Position numbers and translations under genes: made by a program. Positions 35,604 through 48,170 of a DNA stretch of 64,000 nucleotides are shown piece by piece. The stretch comes from Parietaria judaica. Its lineage: Eukaryota; Streptophyta; Magnoliopsida; Rosales; Urticaceae. The stretch covers positions 19,248,001 through 19,312,000 of the forward strand of contig OX940869.1 of the NCBI GenBank assembly GCA_954871525.1. Reading direction: 5' to 3'. The first letter of the stretch is position 1, and every line of letters begins with the position of its first letter. Under the pieces are notes generated by a model, which was not told the DNA's origin, did no database searches, and saw nothing but the letters and a program-made list of their open reading frames with translations.

Positions 35604-38600
35604 TACGTGCTCCAAAAAATACTGAGTCTTTTTCCCATTTTACGCGAAAGAACCCTAATTAAACGATATTTTAAGCAAAAAATGAACTTCAAAATGCTTA
35701 ATAATGTGTAATTGTATCACATTTACTTATTTTAATCCCTAAATAGCGAAGCACTATCTCGTACTTTCAATATCAAGCCGTTAACGAGTTAAAATCATTA
35801 CCGAAAAGTGTTAAAATTGGTTTTCTGACGAGAGCAAATACGATGCGTTCTTCATGAACTTTTAGTTGCTAGACCTTCATTAGGGTCGTATTATTATATA
35901 TTGGGTTAGTTTTAGCATTAAAACTTACTGAGCTCTCTTAAAACACAGTTTTCAACAATTAATACGTGCTCCAAAAAATACTGAGTCTTTTTCCCATTTT
36001 ACGCGAAAGAACCCTAATTAAACGATATTTTAAGCAAAAAATGAACTTCAAAATGCTTAATAATGTGTAATTGTATCACATTTACTTATTTTAATCCCTA
36101 AATAGCGAAGCACTATCTCGTACTTTCAATATCAAGCCGTTAACGAGTTAAAATCATTACCGAAAAGTGTTAAAATTGGTTTTCTGACGAGAGCAAATAC
36201 GATGCGTTCTTCATGAACTTTTAGTTGCTAGACCTTCATTAGGGTCGTATTATTATATATTGGGTTAGTTTTAGCATTAAAACTTACTGAGCTCTCTTAA
36301 AACACAGTTTTCAACAATTAATACGTGCTCCAAAAAAAACTGAGTCTTTTTCCCATTTTACGCGAAAGAACCCTAATTAAACGATATTTTAAGCAAAAAA
36401 TGAACTTCAAAATGCTTAATAATGTGTAATTGTATCACATTTACTTATTTTAATCCCTAAATAGCGAAGCACTATCTCGTACTTTCAATATCAAGCCGTT
36501 AACGAGTTAAAATCATTACCGAAAAGTGTTAAAATTGGTTTTCTGACGAGAGCAAATACGATGCGTTCTTCATGAACTTTTAGTTGCTAGACCTTCATTA
36601 GGGTCGTATTATTATATATTGGGTTAGTTTTAGCATTAAAACTTACTGAGCTCTCTTAAAACACAGTTTTCAACAATTAATACGTGCTCCAAAAAATACT
36701 GAGTCTTTTTCCCATTTTACGCGAAAGAACCCTAATTAAACGATATTTTAAGCAAAAAATGAACTTCAAAATGCTTAATAATGTGTAATTGTATCACATT
36801 TACTTATTTTAATCCCTAAATAGCGAAGCACTATCTCGTACTTTCAATATCAAGCCGTTAACGAGTTAAAATCATTACCGAAAAGTGTTAAAATTGGTTT
36901 TCTGACGAGAGCAAATACGATGCGTTCTTCATGAACTTTTAGTTGCTAGACCTTCATTAGGGTCGTATTATTATATATTGGGTTAGTTTTAGCATTAAAA
37001 CTTACTGAGCTCTCTTAAAACACAGTTTTCAACAATTAATACGTGCTCCAAAAAAAACTGAGTCTTTTTCCCATTTTACGCGAAAGAACCCTAATTAAAC
37101 GATATTTTAAGCAAAAAATGAACTTCAAAATGCTTAATAATGTGTAATTGTATCACATTTACTTATTTTAATCCCTAAATAGCGAAGCACTATCTCGTAC
37201 TTTCAATATCAAGCCGTTAACGAGTTAAAATCATTACCGAAAAGTGTTAAAATTGGTTTTCTGACGAGAGCAAATACGATGCGTTCTTCATGAACTTTTA
37301 GTTGCTAGACCTTCATTAGGGTCGTATTATTATATATTGGGTTAGTTTTAGCATTAAAACTTACTGAGCTCTCTTAAAACACAGTTTTCAACAATTAATA
37401 CGTGCTCCAAAAAATACTGAGTCTTTTTCCCATTTTACGCGAAAGAACCCTAATTAAACGATATTTTAAGCAAAAAATGAACTTCAAAATGCTTAATAAT
37501 GTGTAATTGTATCACATTTACTTATTTTAATCCCTAAATAGCGAAGCACTATCTCGTACTTTCAATATCAAGCCGTTAACGAGTTAAAATCATTACCGAA
37601 AAGTGTTAAAATTGGTTTTCTGACGAGAGCAAATACGATGCGTTCTTCATGAACTTTTAGTTGCTAGACCTTCATTAGGGTCGTATTATTATATATTGGG
37701 TTAGTTTTAGCATTAAAACTTACTGAGCTCTCTTAAAACACAGTTTTCAACAATTAATACGTGCTCCAAAAAATACTGAGTCTTTTTCCCATTTTACGCG
37801 AAAGAACCCTAATTAAACGATATTTTAAGCAAAAAATGAACTTCAAAATGCTTAATAATGTGTAATTGTATCACATTTACTTATTTTAATCCCTAAATAG
37901 CGAAGCACTATCTCGTACTTTCAATATCAAGCCGTTAACGAGTTAAAATCATTACCGAAAAGTGTTAAAATTGGTTTTCTGACGAGAGCAAATACGATGC
38001 GTTCTTCATGAACTTTTAGTTGCTAGACCTTCATTAGGGTCGTATTATTATATATTGGGTTAGTTTTAGCATTAAAACTTACTGAGCTCTCTTAAAACAC
38101 AGTTTTCAACAATTAATACGTGCTCCAAAAAAAACTGAGTCTTTTTCCCATTTTACGCGAAAGAACCCTAATTAAACGATATTTTAAGAAAAAAATGAAC
38201 TTCAAAATGCTTAATAATGTGTAATTGTATCACATTTACTTATTTTAATCCCTAAATAGCGAAGCACTATCTCGTACTTTCAATATCAAGCCGTTAACGA
38301 GTTAAAATCATTACCGAAAAGTGTTAAAATTGGTTTTCTGACGAGAGCAAATACGATGCGTTCTTCATGAACTTTTAGTTGCTAGACCTTCATTAGGGTC
38401 GTATTATTATATATTGGGTTAGTTTTAGCATTAAAACTTACTGAGCTCTCTTAAAACACAGTTTTCAACAATTAATACGTGCTCCAAAAAATACTGAGTC
38501 TTTTTCCCATTTTACGCGAAAGAACCCTAATTAAACGATATTTTAAGCAAAAAATGAACTTCAAAATGCTTAATAATGTGTAATTGTATCACATTTAATT

Positions 38601-39911
38601 ATTTTAATCCCTAAATAGCGAAGCACTATCTCGTACTTTCAATATCAAGCCGTTAACGAGTTAAAATCATTACCGAAAAGTGTTAAAATTGGTTTTCTGA
38701 CGAGAGCAAATACGATGCGTTCTTCATGAACTTTTAGTTGCTAGACCTTCATTAGGGTCGTATTATTATATATTGGGTTAGTTTTAGCATTAAAACTTAC
38801 TGAGCTCTCTTAAAACACAGTTTTCAACAATTAATACGTGCTCCAAAAAAAACTGAGTCTTTTTCCCATTTTACGCGAAAGAACCCTAATTAAACGATAT
38901 TTTAAGCAAAAAATGAACTTCAAAATGCTTAATAATGTGTAATTGTATCACATTTACTTATTTTAATCCCTAAATAGCGAAGCACTATCTCGTACTTTCA
39001 ATATCAAGCCGTTAACGAGTTAAAATCATTACCGAAAAGTGTTAAAATTGGTTTTCTGACGAGAGCAAATACGATGCGTTCTTCATGAACTTTTAGTTGC
39101 TAGACCTTCATTAGGGTCGTATTATTATATATTGGGTTAGTTTTAGCATTAAAACTTACTGAGCTCTCTTAAAACACAGTTTTCAACAATTAATACGTGC
39201 TCCAAAAAATACTGAGTCTTTTTCCCATTTTACGCGAAAGAACCCTAATTAAACGATATTTTAAGCAAAAAATGAACTTCAAAATGCTTAATAATGTGTA
39301 ATTGTATCACATTTACTTATTTTAATCCCTAAATAGCGAAGCACTATCTCGTACTTTCAATATCAAGCCGTTAACGAGTTAAAATCATTACCGAAAAGTG
39401 TTAAAATTGGTTTTCTGACGAGAGCAAATACGATGCGTTCTTCATGAACTTTTAGTTGCTAGACCTTCATTAGGGTCGTATTATTATATATTGGGTTAGT
39501 TTTAGCATTAAAACTTACTGAGCTCTCTTAAAACACAGTTTTCAACAATTAATACGTGCTCCAAAAAAAACTGAGTCTTTTTCCCATTTTACGCGAAAGA
39601 ACCCTAATTAAACGATATTTTAAGCAAAAAATGAACTTCAAAATGCTTAATAATGTGTAATTGTATCACATTTACTTATTTTAATCCCTAAATAGCGAAG
39701 CACTATCTCGTACTTTCAATATCAAGCCGTTAACGAGTTAAAATCATTACCGAAAAGTGTTAAAATTGGTTTTCTGACGAGAGCAAATACGATGCGTTCT
39801 TCATGAACTTTTAGTTGCTAGACCTTCATTAGGGTCGTATTATTATATATTGGGTTAGTTTTAGCATTAAAACTTACTGAGCTCTCTTAAAACACAGTTT
39901 TCAACAATTAA

Positions 39912-41706
39912 TACGTGCTCCAAAAAAAACTGAGTCTTTTTCCCATTTTACGCGAAAGAACCCTAATTAAACGATATTTTAAGCAAAAAATGAACTTCAA
40001 AATGCTTAATAATGTGTAATTGTATCACATTTACTTATTTTAATCCCTAAATAGCGAAGCACTATCTCGTACTTTCAATATCAAGCCGTTAACGAGTTAA
40101 AATCATTACCGAAAAGTGTTAAAATTGGTTTTCTGACGACAGCAAATACGATGCGTTCTTCATGAACTTTTAGTTGCTAGACCTTCATTAGGGTCGTATT
40201 ATTATATATTGGGTTAGTTTTAGCATTAAAACTTACTGAGCTCTCTTAAAACACAGTTTTCAACAATTAATACGTGCTCCAAAAAATACAGAGTCTTTTT
40301 CCCATTTTACGCGAAAGAACCCTAATTAAACGATATTTTAAGCAAAAAATGAACTTCAAAATGCTTAATAATGTGTAATTGTATCACATTTACTTATTTT
40401 AATCCCTAAATAGCGAAGCACTATCTCGTACTTTCAATATCAAGCCGTTAACGAGTTAAAATCATTACCGAAAAGTGTTAAAATTGGTTTTCTGACGAGA
40501 GCAAATACGATGCGTTCTTCATGAACTTTTAGTTGCTAGACCTTCATTAGGGTCGTATTATTATATATTGGGTTAGTTTTAGCATTAAAACTTACTGAGC
40601 TCTCTAAAAACACAGTTTTCAACAATTAATACGTGCTCCAAAAAAAACTGAGTCTTTTTCCCATTTTACGCGAAAGAACCCTAATTAAACGATATTTTAA
40701 GCAAAAAATGAACTTCAAAATGCTTAATAATGTGTAATTGTATCACATTTACTTATTTTAATCCCTAAATAGCGAAGCACTATCTCGTACTTTCAATATC
40801 AAGCCGTTAACGAGTTAAAATCATTACCGAAAAGTGTTAAAATTGGTTTTCTGACGAGAGCAAATACGATGCGTTCTTCATGAACTTTTAGTTGCTAGAC
40901 CTTCATTAGGGTCGTATTATTATATATTGGGTTAGTTTTAGCATTAAAACTTACTGAGCTCTCTTAAAACACAGTTTTCAACAATTAATACGTGCTCCAA
41001 AAAATACTGAGTCTTTTTCCCATTTTACGCGAAAGAACCCTAATTAAACGATATTTTAAGCAAAAAATGAACTTCAAAATGCTTAATAATGTGTAATTGT
41101 ATCACATTTACTTATTTTAATCCCTAGATAGCGAAGCACTATCTCGTACTTTCAATATCAAGCCGTTAACGAGTTAAAATCATTACCGAAAAGTGTTAAA
41201 ATTGGTTTTCTGACGAGAGCAAATACGATGCGTTCTTCATGAACTTTTAGTTGCTAGACCTTCATTAGGGTCGTATTATTATATATTGGGTTAGTTTTAG
41301 CATTAAAACTTACTGAGCTCTCTTAAAACACAGTTTTCAACAATTAATACGTGCTCCAAAAAAAACTGAGTCTTTTTCCCATTTTACGCGAAAGAACCCT
41401 AATTAAACGATATTTTAAGCAAAAAATGAACTTCAAAATGCTTAATAATGTGTAATTGTATCACATTTACTTATTTTAATCCCTAAATAGCGAAGCACTA
41501 TCTCGTACTTTCAATATCAAGCCGTTAACGAGTTAAAATCATTACCGAAAAGTGTTAAAATTGGTTTTCTGACGAGAGCAAATACGATGCGTTCTTCATG
41601 AACTTTTAGTTGCTAGACCTTCATTAGGGTCGTATTATTATATATTGGGTTAGTTTTAGCATTAAAACTTACTGAGCTCTCTTAAAACACAGTTTTCAAC
41701 AATTAA
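39912..41706 (-). repeat. Five-monomer block copied to 46376-48170
   Basis: Order and marks: K unit with CTGACGACAGC (40135), then AATACAGAGTC (unit 40271), K, T with CCCTAGATAG (41124), K. The same series occurs 6464 bp downstream (46599 and 47588). The shift is 18 monomers plus 2 bp, the 2 bp coming from the C+D pair at 45656-46375. A second, shorter copy of the first two units lies 1795 bp (five monomers) away at 41707-42424, with GAAAAATG added. Confidence 0.87.
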
Positions 41707-44700
41707 TACGTGCTCCAAAAAAAACTGAGTCTTTTTCCCATTTTACGCGAAAGAACCCTAATTAAACGATATTTTAAGCAAAAAATGAACTTCAAAATGC
41801 TTAATAATGTGTAATTGTATCACATTTACTTATTTTAATCCCTAAATAGCGAAGCACTATCTCGTACTTTCAATATCAAGCCGTTAACGAGTTAAAATCA
41901 TTACCGAAAAATGTTAAAATTGGTTTTCTGACGACAGCAAATACGATGCGTTCTTCATGAACTTTTAGTTGCTAGACCTTCATTAGGGTCGTATTATTAT
42001 ATATTGGGTTAGTTTTAGCATTAAAACTTACTGAGCTCTCTTAAAACACAGTTTTCAACAATTAATACGTGCTCCAAAAAATACAGAGTCTTTTTCCCAT
42101 TTTACGCGAAAGAACCCTAATTAAACGATATTTTAAGCAAAAAATGAACTTCAAAATGCTTAATAATGTGTAATTGTATCACATTTACTTATTTTAATCC
42201 CTAAATAGCGAAGCACTATCTCGTACTTTCAATATCAAGCCGTTAACGAGTTAAAATCATTACCGAAAAGTGTTAAAATTGGTTTTCTGACGAGAGCAAA
42301 TACGATGCGTTCTTCATGAACTTTTAGTTGCTAGACCTTCATTAGGGTCGTATTATTATATATTGGGTTAGTTTTAGCATTAAAACTTACTGAGCTCTCT
42401 TAAAACACAGTTTTCAACAATTAATACGTGCTCCAAAAAAAACTGAGTCTTTTTCCCATTTTACGCGAAAGAACCCTAATTAAACGATATTTTAAGCAAA
42501 AAATGAACTTCAAAATGCTTAATAATGTGTAATTGTATCACATTTACTTATTTTAATCCCTAAATAGCGAAGCACTATCTCGTACTTTCAATATCAAGCC
42601 GTTAACGAGTTAAAATCATTACCGAAAAGTGTTAAAATTGGTTTTCTGACGAGAGCAAATACGATGCGTTCTTCATGAACTTTTAGTTGCTAGACCTTCA
42701 TTAGGGTCGTATTATTATATATTGGGTTAGTTTTAGCATTAAAACTTACTGAGCTCTCTTAAAACACAGTTTTCAACAATTAATACGTGCTCCAAAAAAA
42801 ACTGAGTCTTTTTCCCATTTTACGCGAAAGAACCCTAATTAAACGATATTTTAAGCAAAAAATGAACTTCAAAATGCTTAATAATGTGTAATTGTATCAC
42901 ATTTACTTATTTTAATCCCTAAATAGCGAAGCACTATCTCGTACTTTCAATATCAAGCCGTTAACGAGTTAAAATCATTACCGAAAAGTGTTAAAATTGG
43001 TTTTCTGACGAGAGCAAATACGATGCGTTCTTCATGAACTTTTAGTTGCTAGACCTTCATTAGGGTCGTATTATTATATATTGGGTTAGTTTTAGCATTA
43101 AAACTTACTGAGCTCTCTTAAAACACAGTTTTCAACAATTAATACGTGCTCCAAAAAATACTGAGTCTTTTTCCCATTTTACGCGAAAGAACCCTAATTA
43201 AACGATATTTTAAGCAAAAAATGAACTTCAAAATGCTTAATAATGTGTAATTGTATCACATTTACTTATTTTAATCCCTAAATAGCGAAGCACTATCTCG
43301 TACTTTCAATATCAAGCCGTTAACGAGTTAAAATCATTACCGAAAAGTGTTAAAATTGGTTTTCTGACGAGAGCAAATACGATGCGTTCTTCATGAACTT
43401 TTAGTTGCTAGACCTTCATTAGGGTCGTATTATTATATATTGGGTTAGTTTTAGCATTAAAACTTACTGAGCTCTCTTAAAACACAGTTTTCAACAATTA
43501 ATACGTGCTCCAAAAAATACTGAGTCTTTTTCCCATTTTACGCGAAAGAACCCTAATTAAACGATATTTTAAGCAAAAAATGAACTTCAAAATGCTTAAT
43601 AATGTGTAATTGTATCACATTTACTTATTTTAATCCCGAAATAGCGAAGCACTATCTCGTACTTTCAATATCAAGCCGTTAACGAGTTAAAATCATTACC
43701 GAAAAGTGTTAAAATTGGTTTTCTGACGAGAGCAAATACGATGCGTTCTTCATGAACTTTTAGTTGCTAGACCTTCATTAGGGTCGTATTATTATATATT
43801 GGGTTAGTTTTAGCATTAAAACTTACTGAGCTCTCTTAAAACACAGTTTTCAACAATTAATACGTGCTCCAAAAAATACTGAGTCTTTTTCCCATTTTAC
43901 GCGAAAGAACCCTAATTAAACGATATTTTAAGCAAAAAATGAACTTCAAAATGCTTAATAATGTGTAATTGTATCACATTTACTTATTTTAATCCCTAAA
44001 TAGCGAAGCACTATCTCGTACTTTCAATATCAAGCCGTTAACGAGTTAAAATCATTACCGAAAAGTGTTAAAATTGGTTTTCTGACGAGAGCAAATACGA
44101 TGCGTTCTTCATGAACTTTTGGTTGCTAGACCTTCATTAGGGTCGTATTATTATATATTGGGTTAGTTTTAGCATTAAAACTTACTGAGCTCTCTTAAAA
44201 CACAGTTTTCAACAATTAATACGTGCTCCAAAAAATACTGAGTCTTTTTCCCATTTTACGCGAAAGAACCCTAATTAAACGATATTTTAAGCAAAAAATG
44301 AACTTCAAAATGCTTAATAATGTGTAATTGTATCACATTTACTTATTTTAATCCCTAAATAGCGAAGCACTATCTCGTACTTTCAATATCAAGCCGTTAA
44401 CGAGTTAAAATCATTACCGAAAAGTGTTAAAATTGGTTTTCTGACGAGAGCAAATACGATGCGTTCTTCATGAACTTTTAGTTGCTAGACCTTCATTAGG
44501 GTCGTATTATTATATATTGGGTTAGTTTTAGCATTAAAACTTACTGAGCTCTCTTAAAACACAGTTTTCAACAATTAATACGTGCTCCAAAAAATACTGA
44601 GTCTTTTTCCCATTTTACGCGAAAGAACCCTAATTAAACGATATTTTAAGCAAAAAATGAACTTCAAAATGCTTAATAATGTGTAATTGTATCACATTTA

Positions 44701-45655
44701 CTTATTTTAATCCCTAAATAGCGAAGCACTATCTCGTACTTTCAATATCAAGCCGTTAACGAGTTAAAATCATTACCGAAAAGTGTTAAAATTGGTTTTC
44801 TGACGAGAGCAAATACGATGCGTTCTTCATGAACTTTTAGTTGCTAGACCTTCATTAGGGTCGTATTATTATATATTGGGTTAGTTTTAGCATTAAAACT
44901 TACTGAGCTCTCTTAAAACACAGTTTTCAACAATTAATACGTGCTCCAAAAAATACTGAGTCTTTTTCCCATTTTACGCGAAAGAACCCTAATTAAACGA
45001 TATTTTAAGCAAAAAATGAACTTCAAAATGCTTAATAATGTGTAATTGTATCACATTTACTTATTTTAATCCCTAAATAGCGAAGCACTATCTCGTACTT
45101 TCAATATCAAGCCGTTAACGAGTTAAAATCATTACCGAAAAGTGTTAAAATTGGTTTTCTGACGAGAGCAAATACGATGCGTTCTTCATGAACTTTTAGT
45201 TGCTAGACCTTCATTAGGGTCGTATTATTATATATTGGGTTAGTTTTAGCATTAAAACTTACTGAGCTCTCTTAAAACACAGTTTTCAACAATTAATACG
45301 TGCTCCAAAAAATACTGAGTCTTTTTCCCATTTTACGCGAAAGAACCCTAATTAAACGATATTTTAAGCAAAAAATGAACTTCAAAATGCTTAATAATGT
45401 GTAATTGTATCACATTTACTTATTTTAATCCCTAAATAGCGAAGCACTATCTCGTACTTTCAATATCAAGCCGTTAACGAGTTAAAATCATTACCGAAAA
45501 GTGTTAAAATTGGTTTTCTGACGAGAGCAAATACGATGCGTTCTTCATGAACTTTTGGTTGCTAGACCTTCATTAGGGTCGTATTATTATATATTGGGTT
45601 AGTTTTAGCATTAAAACTTACTGAGCTCTCTTAAAACACAGTTTTCAACAATTAA

Positions 45656-46017
45656 TACGTGCTCCAAAAAAAACTGAGTCTTTTTTTTCCCATTTTACGC
45701 GAAAGAACCCTAATTAAACGATATTTTAAACAAAAAATGAACTTCAAAATGCTTCATAATTTGTAATTGTATCACATTTACTTATTTTAATCCCTAAATA
45801 GCGAAGCACTGTCTCGTACTTTCTATATCAAGCCGTTAGCGAGTTAAAATCATTACCGAAAAATGTTAAAATTGGTTTTCTGACGAGAGCAAATACGATG
45901 CGTTCTTCATGAACTTTGAGTTGCTAGACCTTCATTAGGGTGGTATTATTATATATTGGGTTAGTTTTAGCATTAAAACTTACTGAGCTCTCTTAAAACA
46001 CAGTTTTCAACAATTAA
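45656..46017 (-). repeat. Variant C monomer (362 bp), first copy
   Basis: Variant C is defined by GTCTTTTTTTTCCC (T8 where other units have T5), TTTTAAACAAAA, CTTCATAATTTG, CACTGTCTCG, TTTCTATATC, GTTAGCGAG, GAAAAATG, GAACTTTGAG and GGTGG. Several of these match family-1 A units in reverse complement. Twelve copies start at 45656, 51043, 51763, 53201, 53922, 56437, 57157, 58237, 59675, 60754, 62191 and 63270. The first eight have GTTAGCGAG, the last four GTTAACGAG. The 53201 copy is partly converted (AAGCAAAAAATG, TTAATAATTTG). A T unit with GGTTG precedes most copies as far as 58237. Confidence 0.9.
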
Positions 46018-46375
46018 TACGTGCTCCAAAAAAACTGAGTCTTTTTCCCATTTTACGCGAAAGAACCCTAATTAAACGATATTTTAAGCAAAAAATGAAC
46101 TTCAAAATGCTTAATAATGTGTAATTGTATCACATTTACTTATTTTAATCCCTAAATAGCGAAGCACTATCTCGTACTTTCAATATCAAGCCGTTAACGA
46201 GTTAAAATCATTACCGAAAAGTGTTAAAATTGGTTTTCTGACGAGAGCAAATACGATGCGTTCTTCATGAACTTTTAGTTGCTAGACCTTCATTAGGGTC
46301 GTATTATTATATATTGGGTTAGTTTTAGCATTAAAACTTACTGAGCTCTCTTAAAACACAGTTTTCAACAATTAA
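46018..46375 (-). repeat. Variant D monomer (358 bp), first copy
   Basis: D is a family-2 unit with a one-base shorter A-run (CCAAAAAAACTGAG), found directly after variant C. C plus D is 720 bp, two more than two standard units, so the pair behaves as one linked dimer. D copies start at 46018, 51405, 52125, 54284 and 56799; derivatives (D2) at 58599, 60037, 61474, 62553 and 63632. After the C units at 53201 and 57157 an ordinary T or K unit stands in its place. Confidence 0.88.
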
Positions 46376-48170
46376 TACGTGCTCCAAAAAAAACTGAGTC
46401 TTTTTCCCATTTTACGCGAAAGAACCCTAATTAAACGATATTTTAAGCAAAAAATGAACTTCAAAATGCTTAATAATGTGTAATTGTATCACATTTACTT
46501 ATTTTAATCCCTAAATAGCGAAGCACTATCTCGTACTTTCAATATCAAGCCGTTAACGAGTTAAAATCATTACCGAAAAGTGTTAAAATTGGTTTTCTGA
46601 CGACAGCAAATACGATGCGTTCTTCATGAACTTTTAGTTGCTAGACCTTCATTAGGGTCGTATTATTATATATTGGGTTAGTTTTAGCATTAAAACTTAC
46701 CGAGCTCTCTTAAAACACAGTTTTCAACAATTAATACGTGCTCCAAAAAATACAGAGTCTTTTTCCCATTTTACGCGAAAGAACCCTAATTAAACGATAT
46801 TTTAAGCAAAAAATGAACTTCAAAATGCTTAATAATGTGTAATTGTATCACATTTACTTATTTTAATCCCTAAATAGCGAAGCACTATCTCGTACTTTCA
46901 ATATCAAGCCGTTAACGAGTTAAAATCATTACCGAAAAGTGTTAAAATTGGTTTTCTGACGAGAGCAAATACGATGCGTTCTTCATGAACTTTTAGTTGC
47001 TAGACCTTCATTAGGGTCGTATTATTATATATTGGGTTAGTTTTAGCATTAAAACTTACTGAGCTCTCTTAAAACACAGTTTTCAACAATTAATACGTGC
47101 TCCAAAAAAAACTGAGTCTTTTTCCCATTTTACGCGAAAGAACCCTAATTAAACGATATTTTAAGCAAAAAATGAACTTCAAAATGCTTAATAATGTGTA
47201 ATTGTATCACATTTACTTATTTTAATCCCTAAATAGCGAAGCACTATCTCGTACTTTCAATATCAAGCCGTTAACGAGTTAAAATCATTACCGAAAAGTG
47301 TTAAAATTGGTTTTCTGACGAGAGCAAATACGATGCGTTCTTCATGAACTTTTAGTTGCTAGACCTTCATTAGGGTCGTATTATTATATATTGGGTTAGT
47401 TTTAGCATTAAAACTTACTGAGCTCTCTTAAAACACAGTTTTCAACAATTAATACGTGCTCCAAAAAATACTGAGTCTTTTTCCCATTTTACGCGAAAGA
47501 ACCCTAATTAAACGATATTTTAAGCAAAAAATGAACTTCAAAATGCTTAATAATGTGTAATTGTATCACATTTACTTATTTTAATCCCTAGATAGCGAAG
47601 CACTATCTCGTACTTTCAATATCAAGCCGTTAACGAGTTAAAATCATTACCGAAAAGTGTTAAAATTGGTTTTCTGACGAGAGCAAATACGATGCGTTCT
47701 TCATGAACTTTTAGTTGCTAGACCTTCATTAGGGTCGTATTATTATATATTGGGTTAGTTTTAGCATTAAAACTTACTGAGCTCTCTTAAAACACAGTTT
47801 TCAACAATTAATACGTGCTCCAAAAAAAACTGAGTCTTTTTCCCATTTTACGCGAAAGAACCCTAATTAAACGATATTTTAAGCAAAAAATGAACTTCAA
47901 AATGCTTAATAATGTGTAATTGTATCACATTTACTTATTTTAATCCCTAAATAGCGAAGCACTATCTCGTACTTTCAATATCAAGCCGTTAACGAGTTAA
48001 AATCATTACCGAAAAGTGTTAAAATTGGTTTTCTGACGAGAGCAAATACGATGCGTTCTTCATGAACTTTTAGTTGCTAGACCTTCATTAGGGTCGTATT
48101 ATTATATATTGGGTTAGTTTTAGCATTAAAACTTACTGAGCTCTCTTAAAACACAGTTTTCAACAATTAA
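46376..48170 (-). repeat. Copy of the five-monomer block at 39912-41706
   Basis: It carries CTGACGACAGC (46599), AATACAGAGTC (unit 46735) and CCCTAGATAG (47588) in the same order as the copy 6464 bp upstream. A private CTTACCGAGCTC near 46698 is the main difference seen. It starts directly after the first C+D pair, so the pair either was inserted at, or marks, a recombination edge. Confidence 0.86.

Larger units (their letters stand above)
16577..45655 (-). repeat. Homogenised core: 81 monomers of exactly 359 bp
   Basis: The TACGTGCTCC phase falls at 16577 + 359n from n = 0 to n = 81 (45656), with no net length change over 29,079 bp. Units fall mostly into K (CCAAAAAAAACTGAG) and T (CCAAAAAATACTGAG) versions, with a sub-mark ACTTTTAGTTG or ACTTTTGGTTG; GGTTG is found mainly on T units. 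Private point changes occur at a few per kilobase or fewer. This degree of uniformity indicates recent amplification and exchange. Confidence 0.95.

Noticed and set aside
16577..45655. The Drosophila 1.688 (359-bp) satellite, because of the identical period
   Set aside because: From recall, the sequence does not match beyond a short CTGAGCTC-like stretch. Period alone is not evidence.
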